Below are positions 47,187 through 55,956 of a DNA stretch of 64,000 nucleotides, piece after piece; the stretch's first letter is position 1; the number at the start of each line of letters is the position of its first letter. The position numbers were made by a program, and so were the translations under genes. This stretch comes from Clostridium algoriphilum (GTDB lineage Bacteria; Bacillota; Clostridia; Clostridiales; Clostridiaceae), in the NCBI RefSeq assembly GCF_020443705.1, contig NZ_JAIZZK010000001.1, positions 186,001 through 250,000 on the forward strand, written 5' to 3'. A model generated the notes under the pieces. That model made no database searches, was not told where the DNA came from, and worked only from the letters and a program-made list of their open reading frames with translations.

Positions 47187-47727
47187 ATTAACACACCTCC
47201 GCTTTTTTAATATTTTGTATATATTAAAATATTGATAAAAATAAATATTATCAATTTAAAAGATATATCTGCTTGGGATATCTATAAATTTACTATAATT
47301 AAAATTTACAGATTGAAGTGATCAATACAAATCAGAAAAAATTTATATCTAAATTATACCATTAAATACCATGTATTGCCATTCAATAACTTATATCGAA
47401 AATATTATTTAATTAAAAAACACTATTGTAAATTTTTAACAAAGATGTATAATTAATGTGTATAGTAATCCATTTCATTATAATAATTTAAATTAACCTT
47501 GAAGAGGAAATGTTAATGATAGAATGGAGAGTTTTTTTAAAGATCATAATTTGCATAGGTAATATAAACACATTGTTTCGGTTGATTTCTTGTTGACAAA
47601 AGTATACATTGCTAAGGTAGCGATAGCATTGGTCATGCTTTGCTACCTTAGTTCTTTTAAAAATTTAATTGACGACACATATGACCAATGTATCGTCAAA
47701 AAATATTTAAAAGAAGGGGTGTATATT
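47187..47727. other. 541-bp divergent spacer with RNA-like leader
   Basis: The first 400 bp are AT-rich without features. The last 120 bp hold two hairpins (47612-47696) forming the leader of the small membrane protein gene. Confidence 0.6.
47611..47700 (+). promoter_or_regulatory. Leader with two hairpins and complementary loops
   Basis: Hairpin 1: CTAAGGTAGC (47612) with GCTACCTTAG (47642), 20-nt loop, followed by TTCTTTTAAAAATTT, so it looks like an attenuator/terminator. Hairpin 2: GACGACACAT (47671) with ATGTATCGTC (47687), extended by outer TT/AA. The loop of hairpin 1 contains CATTGGTCAT (47627-47636) and hairpin 2 contains ATGACCAATG (47681-47690), exact complements. A kissing-loop or alternative fold that controls read-through is possible. 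Confidence 0.5.
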
Positions 47728-47979
47728 ATGACAACAAGAAAATCAAACTCAAAACCGAAACCAAAAACAAATGAATTAATATTATTAGAAGCAAAAGAGA
47801 ACCACAAGTTTATTATTGATTTGATTAATAATAAACACTTTCTTCCTTTTTTAAATATAGTGCTTTCTACTGTATTTATAGGTATTATAGCAAGCATTTG
47901 TATTTACAAGGGACAACTTGCAAATACAGCAATATTAGTTAGTGATATGCTAATGAAATTGTTTGTTGGTAGAAAGTAA
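47728..47979 (+). CDS. Small membrane protein, unknown
   Basis: An 83-residue protein: a Lys/Pro-rich head (KSNSKPKPKTNE), a charged helix, and one membrane helix (FLNIVLSTVFIGIIASICIY), then a short tail ending FVGRK. Start ATG 47728 follows GAAGGGGTG; the longer reading from 47590 passes through the leader hairpins and is rejected. No family recognised. The structured leader suggests controlled expression. Confidence 0.65.
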   Translation: MTTRKSNSKPKPKTNELILLEAKENHKFIIDLINNKHFLPFLNIVLSTVFIGIIASICIYKGQLANTAILVSDMLMKLFVGRK

Positions 47980-47987
47980 GCATGTTA

Positions 47988-48024
47988 GATAAGAGAGATT
48001 TTATACACCTCTCTTGTCTTTTGG
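47988..48024 (+). terminator. Terminator of the small membrane protein gene
   Basis: AAGAGAGA pairs with TCTCTT around an 11-nt loop, followed by GTCTTTTGG. Confidence 0.7.
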
Positions 48025-48402
48025 TCGATTTGTTTATTTGCATAACTTCAAAACCTTATTTATTTTAATTTTCAAATGAAACGCTTTAAAAATTACATAC
48101 TGTATATTGATTCCGGTATATGGCCGATTTTTACCTGTATGTCGGCTGTACAAAAGGTTCTTTCATAAATTAATAGCATTGGTAACCGTTATGTTCTATA
48201 TGTCATTGCCAACATTTCAACATTTCTTAATAGGTATTATTTTATGTTAAATGCGATAATTATATTCTTCTATTGATAGTGTTTTACTTCGTACTTGATC
48301 ATTTATTTTGCTCATACATAAATATCCATAAAATTCATTATAATTTATAGTATGCAGAAACAATAAAAATGTAACTAATGTCTTAAAATATTTATTAATA
48401 TA
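48025..48402. other. 378-bp spacer, nothing recognised
   Basis: AT-rich DNA without a supported frame or clear hairpin. Confidence 0.5.
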
Positions 48403-48795
48403 CTAGGTAATTGGTTCACTCAGTGGTGTATTATCAGCTACTTGAATTTTAAGAAAATCGGGCAAATAATTTGGGTAATAATTCCATACAGCAAATGGTG
48501 CTTTTTCAGCCTTTTCCTTTGTAGGTCTGAGTCCGATACCAAATGGAGAAATCATATTTGTGGTTGGCAGGCAACGCTCGTACAATCTCATTGGCTTAGT
48601 TCGCTCATTCTGTACTTCTTCTATATTTTCTATCCATAAAAGTTCCAACATTAAATTATGAAAATAAAATCTCCTATTCTCTGTACCTTGCCCAGGGTGA
48701 TTATTTGAAGAATCTTATACAAGTCCAAATTCTACAAGTAAGTTACCAGCTGGTGCTTTGGTTTCTGTGCATATATAGATATGGTCAACTTCCAT
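48403..48795 (-). pseudogene. VOC-family protein broken by one stop codon
   Basis: Read from ATG 48795 (ribosome site AAGGAGG) the frame gives MEVDHIYICTETKAPAGNLL then VEFGLV, one TAA stop, and continues in the same frame as DSSNNHPGQGTENRRFYFHN to the end at SEPIT. This is a glyoxalase/VOC-like protein with a single nonsense change after residue 26. The C-terminal end also looks early. It could be a recent pseudogene or a sequencing error. Confidence 0.75.
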
Positions 48796-48894
48796 ATGAT
48801 TTCCTCCTTATTCGTTGATTTGTTGTCAAAGAAAATATAAAAAATCTTTACCCCGCACTATTATACAAATGTTTCTTAAATCCAACTATTTATT

Positions 48895-49404
48895 TTATCT
48901 GAATTCAATAATATAATTATCCTCTTGCTCAGTAGAACTATCCACTTTAAAATTACAATTATTTAATACTTTATTAGAGCCTATATTTGTTTTTAAAACT
49001 TTAGCAATTATTCCTTTACATTTTCGGAATCCGTAAGCCCATTTTAACAATGTATCTAAGGCCTCCGTCATAAAGTTTTGATTTCTATAATTAGGTGAAA
49101 TACTGTAACCAACCTCTGAATAACCATTTTCACTTAACACCCCTTTGAAACCAATAAAACCTATCCCCGTTTGATTATCTTTATTAATGATTAGCCAGTA
49201 TGTATACCATTCATGAATATTCTCATTAACATTTTTCATTTTGACCAGCTTCTTTGATATTGCTGATTTAACAAAATTAGATATTGCTTCTAATTCAATG
49301 ATAATTTTAATATTATAAATCTCATTTTCACTAATACATGATAGTTCATTATAAGATAAAGGCTTTAAAAGCAACCTTTCTGACTCTAAGACTTTCCTAT
49401 CCAT
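48895..49404 (-). CDS. GNAT family N-acetyltransferase (RimJ/RimL type)
   Basis: A 169-residue GNAT protein beginning ESERLLLKPLSYNEL, with GIGFIGFKG, SEVGYSISPNYRNQNFMTEAL (acetyl-CoA loop) and a C-terminal SNKVLNNCNFKV. The start is ATG 49404 with AGGAGG 8 bases before. Substrate unknown. It is intact, although its surroundings are decaying. Confidence 0.82.
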   Translation of the reverse strand: MDRKVLESERLLLKPLSYNELSCISENEIYNIKIIIELEAISNFVKSAISKKLVKMKNVNENIHEWYTYWLIINKDNQTGIGFIGFKGVLSENGYSEVGYSISPNYRNQNFMTEALDTLLKWAYGFRKCKGIIAKVLKTNIGSNKVLNNCNFKVDSSTEQEDNYIIEFR

Positions 49405-49489
49405 TTAAGCTGCCTCCTCCCACAAGTTTCCGCACATTTATCTACCATTGCAACACACTTTAAGAAAACTGCGTAGTAAAATTTTTTCC

Positions 49490-49732
49490 CTAAAGATTTT
49501 TAATAAATCCTGTCTTTATTCCTCTAACGAATCCTATTTGTTCATAGAACCTTAATGTCTCTTCTTTTTTCGAACCTGTTAAAAGCATAACTTTATAGCA
49601 ATTATTATCTTTTGCAATTTCAATCGCCATATTTAGTGCTTTTGTTGCATGCCCTTTTTTTCTATAATCTGAATCAGTAATAACATTTTCTATTAATCGG
49701 GGTAATGACAGGGTAGCTACCGTGTACTGCAA
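49490..49732 (-). pseudogene. GNAT acetyltransferase, C-terminal fragment
   Basis: 80 codons covering only the acetyl-CoA binding half: [20 protein letters not shown], then [19 protein letters not shown]. The N-terminal half is absent and no ribosome site precedes it. Confidence 0.75.
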
Positions 49733-49862
49733 AGTAATTGGAATTAATTAACTTTTAAAAAATCATATGCGAAAAGGGCTTGATGACCTTAATATATTGT
49801 TATGCAATATATAAATATTTCGACTTAACATGAATTGAAGGATTCAAAAAATAGTATTATAT

Positions 49863-50118
49863 TTATATTTTTTTAACTATATAATCAATAAATCCCTGGC
49901 GGATTTTTTCTCCTTCATATATTCTTTCTAGAACTCTATTTTCTTTATATAATATCTCCATACCGTGAAAATATCTATCTGCTTCATATTCTTCACAATA
50001 TGAGTGTAATTTCCCTATTAGGCATTATATAATATTCTCTTTTTAACCTTTCACTTATGGCGCCTTCCATTAGTATAAAATCATTATTATTAAAGCATTG
50101 CTCAAAGGTTTCTTTCAT
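49863..50118 (-). pseudogene. Frameshifted remnant, homocysteine methyltransferase-like start
   Basis: From ATG 50118 the frame reads MKETFEQCFNNNDFILMEGA then ISERLKREY, like the N-terminus of small homocysteine S-methyltransferase-family proteins, then hits a stop. A shifted frame continues CEEYEADRYFHGMEILYKEN to IDYIVKKI at 49863. The second part may come from another gene. No full product is possible. Confidence 0.55.
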
Positions 50119-50133
50119 TTAAATCACTGCCTT

Positions 50134-50346
50134 TCAAATTGCGGAAAATCTATATTTAATTAGCCACGTCTTTGCAAAGTCAACTCCGTCTTTCATTTCG
50201 AACAACTTACATTCTGCATTGCCAACCTTGCCCTTTTGTACATTATAGTTTTCTTCAAACTTTTTACCAATTAATATAAAATCGTCTGAGCTGTAATCAT
50301 AATCCTTAAACCATTTCCAGCATCGCTCACCATTTTCAAATATTAC
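50134..50346 (-). pseudogene. AAC(3)-family acetyltransferase, C-terminal remnant
   Basis: About 70 codons without a start: VIFENGERCWKWFKDYDYSS, DDFILIGKKFEEN, and the family tail KVGNAECKLFEMKDGVDFAK. This is the end of an aminoglycoside 3-N-acetyltransferase/YokD-type protein (normally about 265 residues). Only the last quarter remains, so no resistance function is expected. Confidence 0.7.
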
Positions 50347-50663
50347 TCAAAACTATCTATTTCTTTAACTAATATTGAGGTTATGGATAATTATGTTATA
50401 GTTATTTTAAACATTCAAAACACAGATGATCCTTCTTTAGAATTAGATCTAAGTAGAACCTATTTAGTAAATGGTAAAAATAACTCTACAAAAATTGATA
50501 ATCCGAATTCAATTAGTCTGATGTCAATTCCCAAAGCTTAAGCCAACAGCAATTGAAGTTATACTTTAAAGATTTTCATTTTGAAGGAAGTCCTTATACA
50601 TTAAAAACAGTTTTAAGCTCTGCTGTAAATAAAGCTATAAATTTATATGTAGATATTAAATAA
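50345..50663 (+). pseudogene. Remnant of an unidentified secreted-type protein
   Basis: A plus-strand stretch reads LSISLTNIEVMDNYVIVILN, IQNTDDPSLELDLSRTYLVN and ends at a stop near 50541; after a frameshift it continues FKDFHFEGSPYTLKTVLSSA to NLYVDIK. It has the look of a beta-rich extracellular domain (DUF4352-like pattern), but I cannot name it. A good terminator follows. Confidence 0.5.
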
Positions 50664-50697
50664 TCCTCTCAATTTGGGAGGATTATTTTTATTTTAA
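50662..50697 (+). terminator. Terminator after the remnant
   Basis: TAATCCTCTC pairs with GGGAGGATTA around a short loop, followed by TTTTTATTTT. Confidence 0.8.
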
Positions 50698-50863
50698 GAT
50701 AAATTTAAGAAATACCCTAACATTCTTTATGCAGAGAGTATGACTTCTCCGCTAAAAAATATATGTTCTTACATTCAACATTATCAACGCTTTGTTATTT
50801 TTTACGAATATAACACAATTACACTTATGTTACATTCAGAATATTAATTTTTAGCAATCTATT

Positions 50864-51328
50864 CTAACATTTTTTATAATTCATATATTTTTCTAATATA
50901 TCTTTGTTACTTTTAAAAAAGTCATATAAAGTTTGCATATTTTTCACCGTATCCGTAGTAATAATATGCTCTATCAATTCTACCTGAATTAACTTATCCT
51001 CTGTACATCCTATAAAAGTTAAAAAATTTTCTATTATATTATGTCTGTTCAATAGGAATTCTCCTAATTTCTTACCTTCATCTGTTAAAGTTACAATTCC
51101 ATATTTAACATAATTCACTAATCCAAATTCTCCAAGCTTCTTTATCATTTTTGAAGCTGAAGAATCCTTAACATTTAGAAGCTGTGCAAGCACATTTGTT
51201 CGAATATATGTTTCTTTTAGGCTATTCCTATATATCATTTCAAGATAATCTTCTAATGCAGGAGTAAGCATATTTTTATTATATCCTTGTAATTCATATC
51301 CACGGACAGTATGAAATTTATTATCCAT
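50864..51328 (-). CDS. DtxR/MntR-family metal-dependent regulator
   Basis: A 154-residue regulator of the DtxR/MntR family, which represses metal uptake when Mn2+ or Fe2+ is bound. An N-terminal winged helix (LTPALEDYLEMIYRNS, then VKDSSASKMIKKLGEFG) is followed by a metal-binding/dimer helix region (HNIIENFL with Glu/His, VELIEHIITTDTV). There is no SH3 domain, as in MntR. Start ATG follows GGTGGTGA. It is divergent from a ZIP transporter gene 250 bp away, its likely target. Confidence 0.85.
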   Translation of the reverse strand: MDNKFHTVRGYELQGYNKNMLTPALEDYLEMIYRNSLKETYIRTNVLAQLLNVKDSSASKMIKKLGEFGLVNYVKYGIVTLTDEGKKLGEFLLNRHNIIENFLTFIGCTEDKLIQVELIEHIITTDTVKNMQTLYDFFKSNKDILEKYMNYKKC

Positions 51329-51380
51329 TTAATCACCACCATTATATAAATTATTCTTTATAATTTATATATACTAGTAA

Positions 51381-51410
51381 CACTTATAAAATATTTATCA
51401 TATTTTAGTG
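51381..51410. promoter_or_regulatory. Candidate operator between mntR-like and ZIP genes
   Basis: CACT-(TAT)-AAAATAT and ATATTTT-A-GTG form an imperfect inverted repeat in the divergent promoter region. It does not closely match the Bacillus MntR box. Confidence 0.35.
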
Positions 51411-51578
51411 TGGGGAAAGTTTTTTTCTCTACAGCAAATTATATTATTTGGATTTTAACTCATTGTGCTGGTTTCATGCAATTTAAATAGTTGTCCCTAT
51501 AATAACTATGTGCTATATTTCTACAGAAAGTATTCTTGAACTTGATAGTAGATAATATTTATGAATGGAGGATTTTTT

Positions 51579-52394
51579 ATGATAATAGCCTGGCTTAAAG
51601 GTTTTGATCCGATAACTCAAGCTCTTTTTGCAACACTATTTACTTGGGGTGTAACTGCTTTAGGAGCATCGTTAGTATTTCTATTTAAAGATATAAATAG
51701 AAAGGTACTAAATGGCATGCTTGGGTTTGCGGCTGGAGTTATGATTGCTGCGAGTTTTTGGTCGCTGCTCGCCCCTGCTATAGAGATGGCCGAGCAAACA
51801 AGTACACCAGCATGGATACCAGCAGCTGTAGGTTTCTTAGCAGGTGGCGCTTTCCTTTTTGGAGTAGATAAAATTTTACCCCACCTACGTCTTAGTCAAC
51901 CAATAGAACAAGCGGAAGGTATTAAAACTAGTTGGCAAAGAAGCGTCCTATTGGTATCAGCTATAACACTTCATAACATACCAGAAGGACTTGCTGTTGG
52001 AGTCGCATTTGGAGCAGTAGCAGCTAATATGCCATCGGCTTCATTAGCAGGAGCGGTTGCACTGGCAATTGGAATCGGCATTCAAAACTTTCCAGAAGGA
52101 GCTGCGGTTTCTATCCCATTAAGACGAGAGGGTTTCTCTCGATTAAAAAGTTTTATATACGGTCAAGCGTCAGGCATAGTAGAACCTATAGCAGGTGTGC
52201 TAGGTGCATTTGCAGTAATATCTATGAAACCTATTCTTCCTTATGCGTTAGCTTTTGCGGCAGGAGCTATGATTTTTGTAGTTGTTGAAGAACTAATACC
52301 TGAATCACAACAGGATTCAAAAACAGATATTGCAACTATTGGTGCTATGGTAGGGTTTGTAATTATGATGGTGTTGGATGTAGCTTTGGGCTAA
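51579..52394 (+). CDS. ZIP-family divalent metal transporter
   Basis: A 271-residue membrane protein of the ZIP family (bacterial ZupT branch) that imports Zn2+, Fe2+ or Mn2+. It has eight predicted helices. Metal-site motifs are [17 protein letters not shown] in helix 4 and [16 protein letters not shown] in helix 5, plus [10 protein letters not shown] near the end. The start is ATG 51579 with GGAGG before it. It is divergent from the DtxR/MntR-type regulator. Confidence 0.92.
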   Translation: MIIAWLKGFDPITQALFATLFTWGVTALGASLVFLFKDINRKVLNGMLGFAAGVMIAASFWSLLAPAIEMAEQTSTPAWIPAAVGFLAGGAFLFGVDKILPHLRLSQPIEQAEGIKTSWQRSVLLVSAITLHNIPEGLAVGVAFGAVAANMPSASLAGAVALAIGIGIQNFPEGAAVSIPLRREGFSRLKSFIYGQASGIVEPIAGVLGAFAVISMKPILPYALAFAAGAMIFVVVEELIPESQQDSKTDIATIGAMVGFVIMMVLDVALG

Positions 52395-52431
52395 TGTTAG
52401 AAACCACTATTCTTAAATAAATGTAAAAATT

Positions 52432-52459
52432 ATTTAACATAATATACGTTATGTTGTAT
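52432..52459. other. 28-bp dif-like site 1
   Basis: Layout 11-6-11: ATTTAACATAA, TATACG, TTATGTTGTAT. Read on the minus strand the XerD-side arm is TTATGTTAAAT, identical to the E. coli dif XerD arm, and the centre CGTATA differs by one base from E. coli TGTATA. It lies 38 bp after the ZIP gene. Confidence 0.6.
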
Positions 52460-52499
52460 GCCTTTAGAATCTAATTCAATACCAATAGATCGAAAGAGC

Positions 52500-52527
52500 A
52501 TTCACTATAACGTTTATTATGTTGTAT
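52500..52527. other. 28-bp dif-like site 2
   Basis: ATTCACTATAA, CGTTTA, TTATGTTGTAT. The right arm is identical to that of site 1, 68 bp away; the left arm resembles the XerC arm of Bacillus/Staphylococcus dif sites (ACTTCCTATAA) at 8 of 11 positions. Confidence 0.5.
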
Positions 52528-52603
52528 GATTTCCTGCTATACTAATTTTAAGCTAAAAAGTTTAACAATTACGCTTAAAATAAAATTTCTTAACTAATTC
52601 AAA

Positions 52604-52763
52604 CTAACTAATGCTATTTTGTAATCTTAACTTGTCAGCCACCATTGCCATAAATTCTGAATTAGTAGGCTTTCCTTTTTCATTGCGAATAGTATACCCC
52701 AAAATTTTATTAATAGTTTCTACTTAACCCCTACTCCATGCAACCTCTATTGCATCTCTTTCG
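52604..52763 (-). pseudogene. Spo0A C-terminal fragment
   Basis: The minus strand reads RDAIEVAWSRG, a TAA stop where Asn is usual, then [20 protein letters not shown] and [15 protein letters not shown]. This is the signature C-terminus of sporulation regulator Spo0A (its last DNA-binding helices). The receiver and most of the effector domain are missing. It must be a fragment of an extra copy or of an element-borne homologue; a full spo0A presumably exists elsewhere. Confidence 0.8.
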
Positions 52764-53003
52764 ATGAAAATAAAGTGTTGAATGTTTAAGTATCAATGGC
52801 TTATAATACATAGATAAAAACAATTATTTAATTTTAGAAGGAGTTTTGTCTATAACGGTATATTGTTTGCAGTATTTATTGTAAGAAAGGCTTTAAAATA
52901 GCAATACCAGAATATATTACACCTATGGTTACAATATTAATAATTACATTCTTTTTCTTTAAATCAAAAATTCATGCTAAAACCCATGTGACATCCAATT
53001 AGG
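52764..53003. other. Decayed stretch, unrecognised membrane-like remnant
   Basis: A plus-strand AGAAGGAG site near 52839 is followed by broken frames (YNGILFAVFIVRKALK, then after a shift IAIPEYITPMVTILIITFFF to TSN at 53000). It looks like a short membrane protein disrupted by a frameshift; identity unknown. Confidence 0.35.
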
Positions 53004-53052
53004 AGAATATTTAAAATTCAGCAGTTCTTATATTGCTAAATTTTAAATATTC
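53004..53052. terminator. Bidirectional terminator, corA side
   Basis: AGAATATTTAAAATTCAGCA pairs with its near-complement ending ATATTCT, 12-nt loop, 24 bp beyond the corA stop. Confidence 0.75.
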
Positions 53053-53075
53053 TGATTTATTCTAAAAACACACAT

Positions 53076-54020
53076 CTATTTAAGATTTAACCAACCTTTA
53101 CGTTTAAACCACCAGGACATACTGATGCCTATAAGAAACATTATAATTATAATAAAAAAGTAACCGTAGCGCCAATGAAGTTCTGGCATGTAGTCAAAAT
53201 TCATGCCATATATACCTACAATGAATGTAAGCGGAATAAATATTGAAGAGATAACTGTCAAAATCATCATTATAGTATTCATTTTGTGAGAATTAAGAGA
53301 TACAAAGCTATCTCGTATTTCAGAAGTTATTCCCTGGCTTGATTCGAGTATTTCAGAAAGTCTTAAAAGATGATCATAAACATCAACAAAATAAACACGG
53401 TTATTTTTAATTTCTTCAAGATGAGTTGAGTTCAGAACTCTATAAATCAAGTCTTTCATTTGGTTTATAATTCTGCGAAGTTTAAGTAAATTTGAACGAA
53501 TTTCAAAAACTTTATCCATTGAGTTCCTAGTTAAACTATCACCAATTCCGTCGATTAAATTCTCCAGATTATAAACGGCTGGGAAATAATGATCTACAAT
53601 TTCATCAAGTATGTGGTAGCATATATATATATTTCCTTGACTCCAAGCGCTCTCAGTGGTATTGATTTTTTGCCATACTTCATCAAATTCATCCAGATGA
53701 GTACTATGAAAGGAAACTATAGATTTTTCACCCATAAATATATCAACTTCTTCAGGTGATAAAGTTTTTTCATTTAACGAATGAAGTACAAAAAAACTGT
53801 ATCCTTCGTAATAGTCAAGTTTTGCACGTTGCAAATCATAAAGACAATCTTCAATAGCAAGCTTATGAAAATGAAAATAAGTATCAAGTAGTTCTGCTTC
53901 CTTTGGAGTAGGACAGTCAAAATCTACCCAAAACCATTCTATATTGGTATCATTAAGTTTTTCCAAAGGTAAATCTTTTTTTAGGATTAAATCTTTTGTT
54001 ATTGCTAATGTATGAATCAC
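53076..54020 (-). CDS. CorA-family magnesium/cobalt transporter
   Basis: A 314-residue CorA protein, a pentameric Mg2+ channel. A large cytoplasmic N-terminal domain (ending near residue 250) is followed by two C-terminal membrane helices and the GMN selectivity motif in VGIYGMNFDYMPEL, then positively charged KRKGWLNLK. The start is GTG 54020 after GGAGGGATC. It stands alone. Confidence 0.93.
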   Translation of the reverse strand: MIHTLAITKDLILKKDLPLEKLNDTNIEWFWVDFDCPTPKEAELLDTYFHFHKLAIEDCLYDLQRAKLDYYEGYSFFVLHSLNEKTLSPEEVDIFMGEKSIVSFHSTHLDEFDEVWQKINTTESAWSQGNIYICYHILDEIVDHYFPAVYNLENLIDGIGDSLTRNSMDKVFEIRSNLLKLRRIINQMKDLIYRVLNSTHLEEIKNNRVYFVDVYDHLLRLSEILESSQGITSEIRDSFVSLNSHKMNTIMMILTVISSIFIPLTFIVGIYGMNFDYMPELHWRYGYFFIIIIMFLIGISMSWWFKRKGWLNLK

Positions 54021-54059
54021 TTCTTTGATCCCTCCATCTCTAAGTTATGTAATCTATTT

Positions 54060-54325
54060 TTATACCTTTTCAATTGACGCTTTCACACCTGATATAACAA
54101 AAGGTAGGACTTCTTTTGCAAAGACAGAAGCGTCTCTCAGTAGGTCTTTAGTATACCAATAATAAGTTGCACCATATATTGACCAACTTATCATAGTATC
54201 AACCAACTCCAATTTTTTTCATTCACTACCAGCAAAAGTTGTACTGTTTGTCAGCATAGTAATAACAATACCCTGTAATTGAAGTTGGTCTTTAGTCTCA
54301 ACCAGTGAAGCAATGGATTGATGCT
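54060..54325 (-). pseudogene. TetR-family regulator, C-terminal remnant
   Basis: The minus strand reads HQSIASLVETKDQLQLQGIV, ITMLTNSTTFAGSE, a TGA stop, then KKLELVDTMISWSIYGATYY and ends VLPFVISGVKASIEKV. This is the ligand-binding C-terminal part of a TetR regulator; the DNA-binding domain is missing and one internal stop is present. Confidence 0.65.
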
Positions 54326-54413
54326 TTCAAGTTATAACTATATTATAGCTTTTCTAATAAAAATCGAAGCAATCAACATTGTGGCTTAATAGAATTTTTT
54401 TTATAATTTTATC

Positions 54414-54655
54414 ATGTTAAGTCCTTATTTATTGTACTGATGCAATAGCCAATATATAATGACTTATCTTTATCTCTAATTAAATCTATATTCAGCTCTG
54501 ACTCTTCAGCATTAATAAATTTATAATTTGAAATTCCTAAACTTAGAAGAAAAATGATTTGAGTTATTTTCATGATGTTTATTTAATTTTTCCCATAACG
54601 GTTGCACTAAGTCAAATAATTCTCTATTCACATTTAAAAATTCAAAATTATTCAT
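54414..54655 (-). pseudogene. GNAT acetyltransferase, N-terminal remnant
   Basis: From ATG 54655 (ribosome site GGAGGAGG) the frame reads MNNFEFLNVNRELFDLVQPL, WEKLNKHHENNSNHF and stops after FRNFKL. A shifted frame continues NAEESELNIDLIRDKDKSLY then IGYCISTINKDLT, where a GNAT fold would go on to its acetyl-CoA loop, which is missing. Confidence 0.6.
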
Positions 54656-54674
54656 ATGTAATCCTCCTCCAAAT

Positions 54675-55247
54675 TTATAGGTTTTTAACTTTCATTGCAT
54701 TGATCCAATCCTCTTTCAAAATTGCATAATGAACAACGTCATAGAAAAAGTTTTTAACTTTTACTTCTTGTAGACCTAACCCTTCATATTTCATCCCACA
54801 TTTCTGCATAACACGACCAGAGCCTTCATTTCCTACATAATGTGTAGCTTCAACGCGATTCAATTCTAATTTTGAAAATGAAAGTTCCAATATTAAATTC
54901 AACGACTCAGACATATAATTATTATTCCAATATTTACGGTTTAGTACATAACCAATATTTGCTTTATTATCATCAGTACATACTCTTAAATCAATACACC
55001 CAATACATCTATGCTCTGCTTTTAACTCAATTGCAAAAGTCCCTATTTTATCTAAAAAATGATCTTTTACTGATCTCTCTGTTTGCGATACATCCGTATG
55101 TGATGGCCATGTTAAATATTTTGTTACAATATCATCCCCGGCATATAAGAACACATCATTTATATCATCTATAGAAAACGGTCTTAAAATTAATCTGTTT
55201 GATTCTAATATAGGGTTTTCTTTTATAATTTCATTGTAATCCATCAT
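54675..55247 (-). CDS. GNAT family N-acetyltransferase (RimJ/RimL type)
   Basis: A 190-residue GNAT enzyme: ESNRLILRPFSIDDINDVF at the N-terminus, IGCIDLRVC, NIGYVLNRKYWNNNYMSESL (acetyl-CoA loop), EATHYVGNEGSGRVMQKCGM and YEGLGLQEVKVKN. These features match ribosomal-protein-type alanine acetyltransferases, but most such paralogues act on unknown small molecules. The start is ATG 55247 after AAAGGAGCG. Confidence 0.83.
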   Translation of the reverse strand: MMDYNEIIKENPILESNRLILRPFSIDDINDVFLYAGDDIVTKYLTWPSHTDVSQTERSVKDHFLDKIGTFAIELKAEHRCIGCIDLRVCTDDNKANIGYVLNRKYWNNNYMSESLNLILELSFSKLELNRVEATHYVGNEGSGRVMQKCGMKYEGLGLQEVKVKNFFYDVVHYAILKEDWINAMKVKNL

Positions 55248-55593
55248 TTTCGCTCCTTTCCGTATAAAAACATATGTAATCATTGCTCCGTAATAAAATA
55301 CAATTACGAGATAAACCTTTAGTTAATTATACTATTTTTACCATGAATTATATATAAGAAAATAAAATGGGTTTTATTTATTATTGCGATAAAAAACATT
55401 TAATATTTTATACCTATATCTAGCCTATACCCTCATTCATACTTTTGTATATGCAATAAATCACTATTTAAACTGCATAAATGGTGTCTAATTGAGAATA
55501 TACACTACATTTATGCATTTAATACAAGTAAACTGTGACAAAATCATTTTCATGTTTTTGCCACAATCATATACAATTAAATTGATATTAATC
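55248..55593. other. 346-bp spacer with one inverted repeat
   Basis: TGCATAAATG-GTGT and ACAC-TA-CATTTATGCA (55478-55519) form a bulged palindrome. No gene is seen. Confidence 0.45.
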
Positions 55594-55850
55594 TTATTGA
55601 GGATCTGCTATCTCAAGTTGACAAGTTGTAATGGCAGTATCTGTATTAGTAGCTGAGTTACCAACAAAGATTATCCAACAGCTTTAACATTAACACGTCT
55701 GTTTCCTGTTGTAGTACCACCTGCTTGAATATTATAAATAGTTCCGACAATTAAATTATCTCTAATGGCTTTTTCACAAACATCTTCGCAGCTTGTTTGT
55801 GTGGGTTCAGGTAACGCTAATGGAGTAATTCCTCCAAGTGATTGAAAGCA
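55594..55850 (-). pseudogene. Frameshifted remnant, unknown small protein
   Basis: The minus strand reads FQSLGGITPLALPEPTQTSC, EDVCEKAIRDNLIVGTIYNI and GGTTTGNRRVNVKAVG, a stop, then in another frame IIFVGNSATNTDTAITTCQL ending ADPQ. Two Cys-rich helices and a beta-like tail; family unknown. Confidence 0.45.
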
Positions 55851-55956
55851 TAGTTATTGATAAGAGGTATTGCAGTACTTTTTTTAAAATATTTACAAAT
55901 AAAGGCATTCCCATTGCCGTTCCGTTGCTACACAAACCCCTTATCTTGAACCAAAA

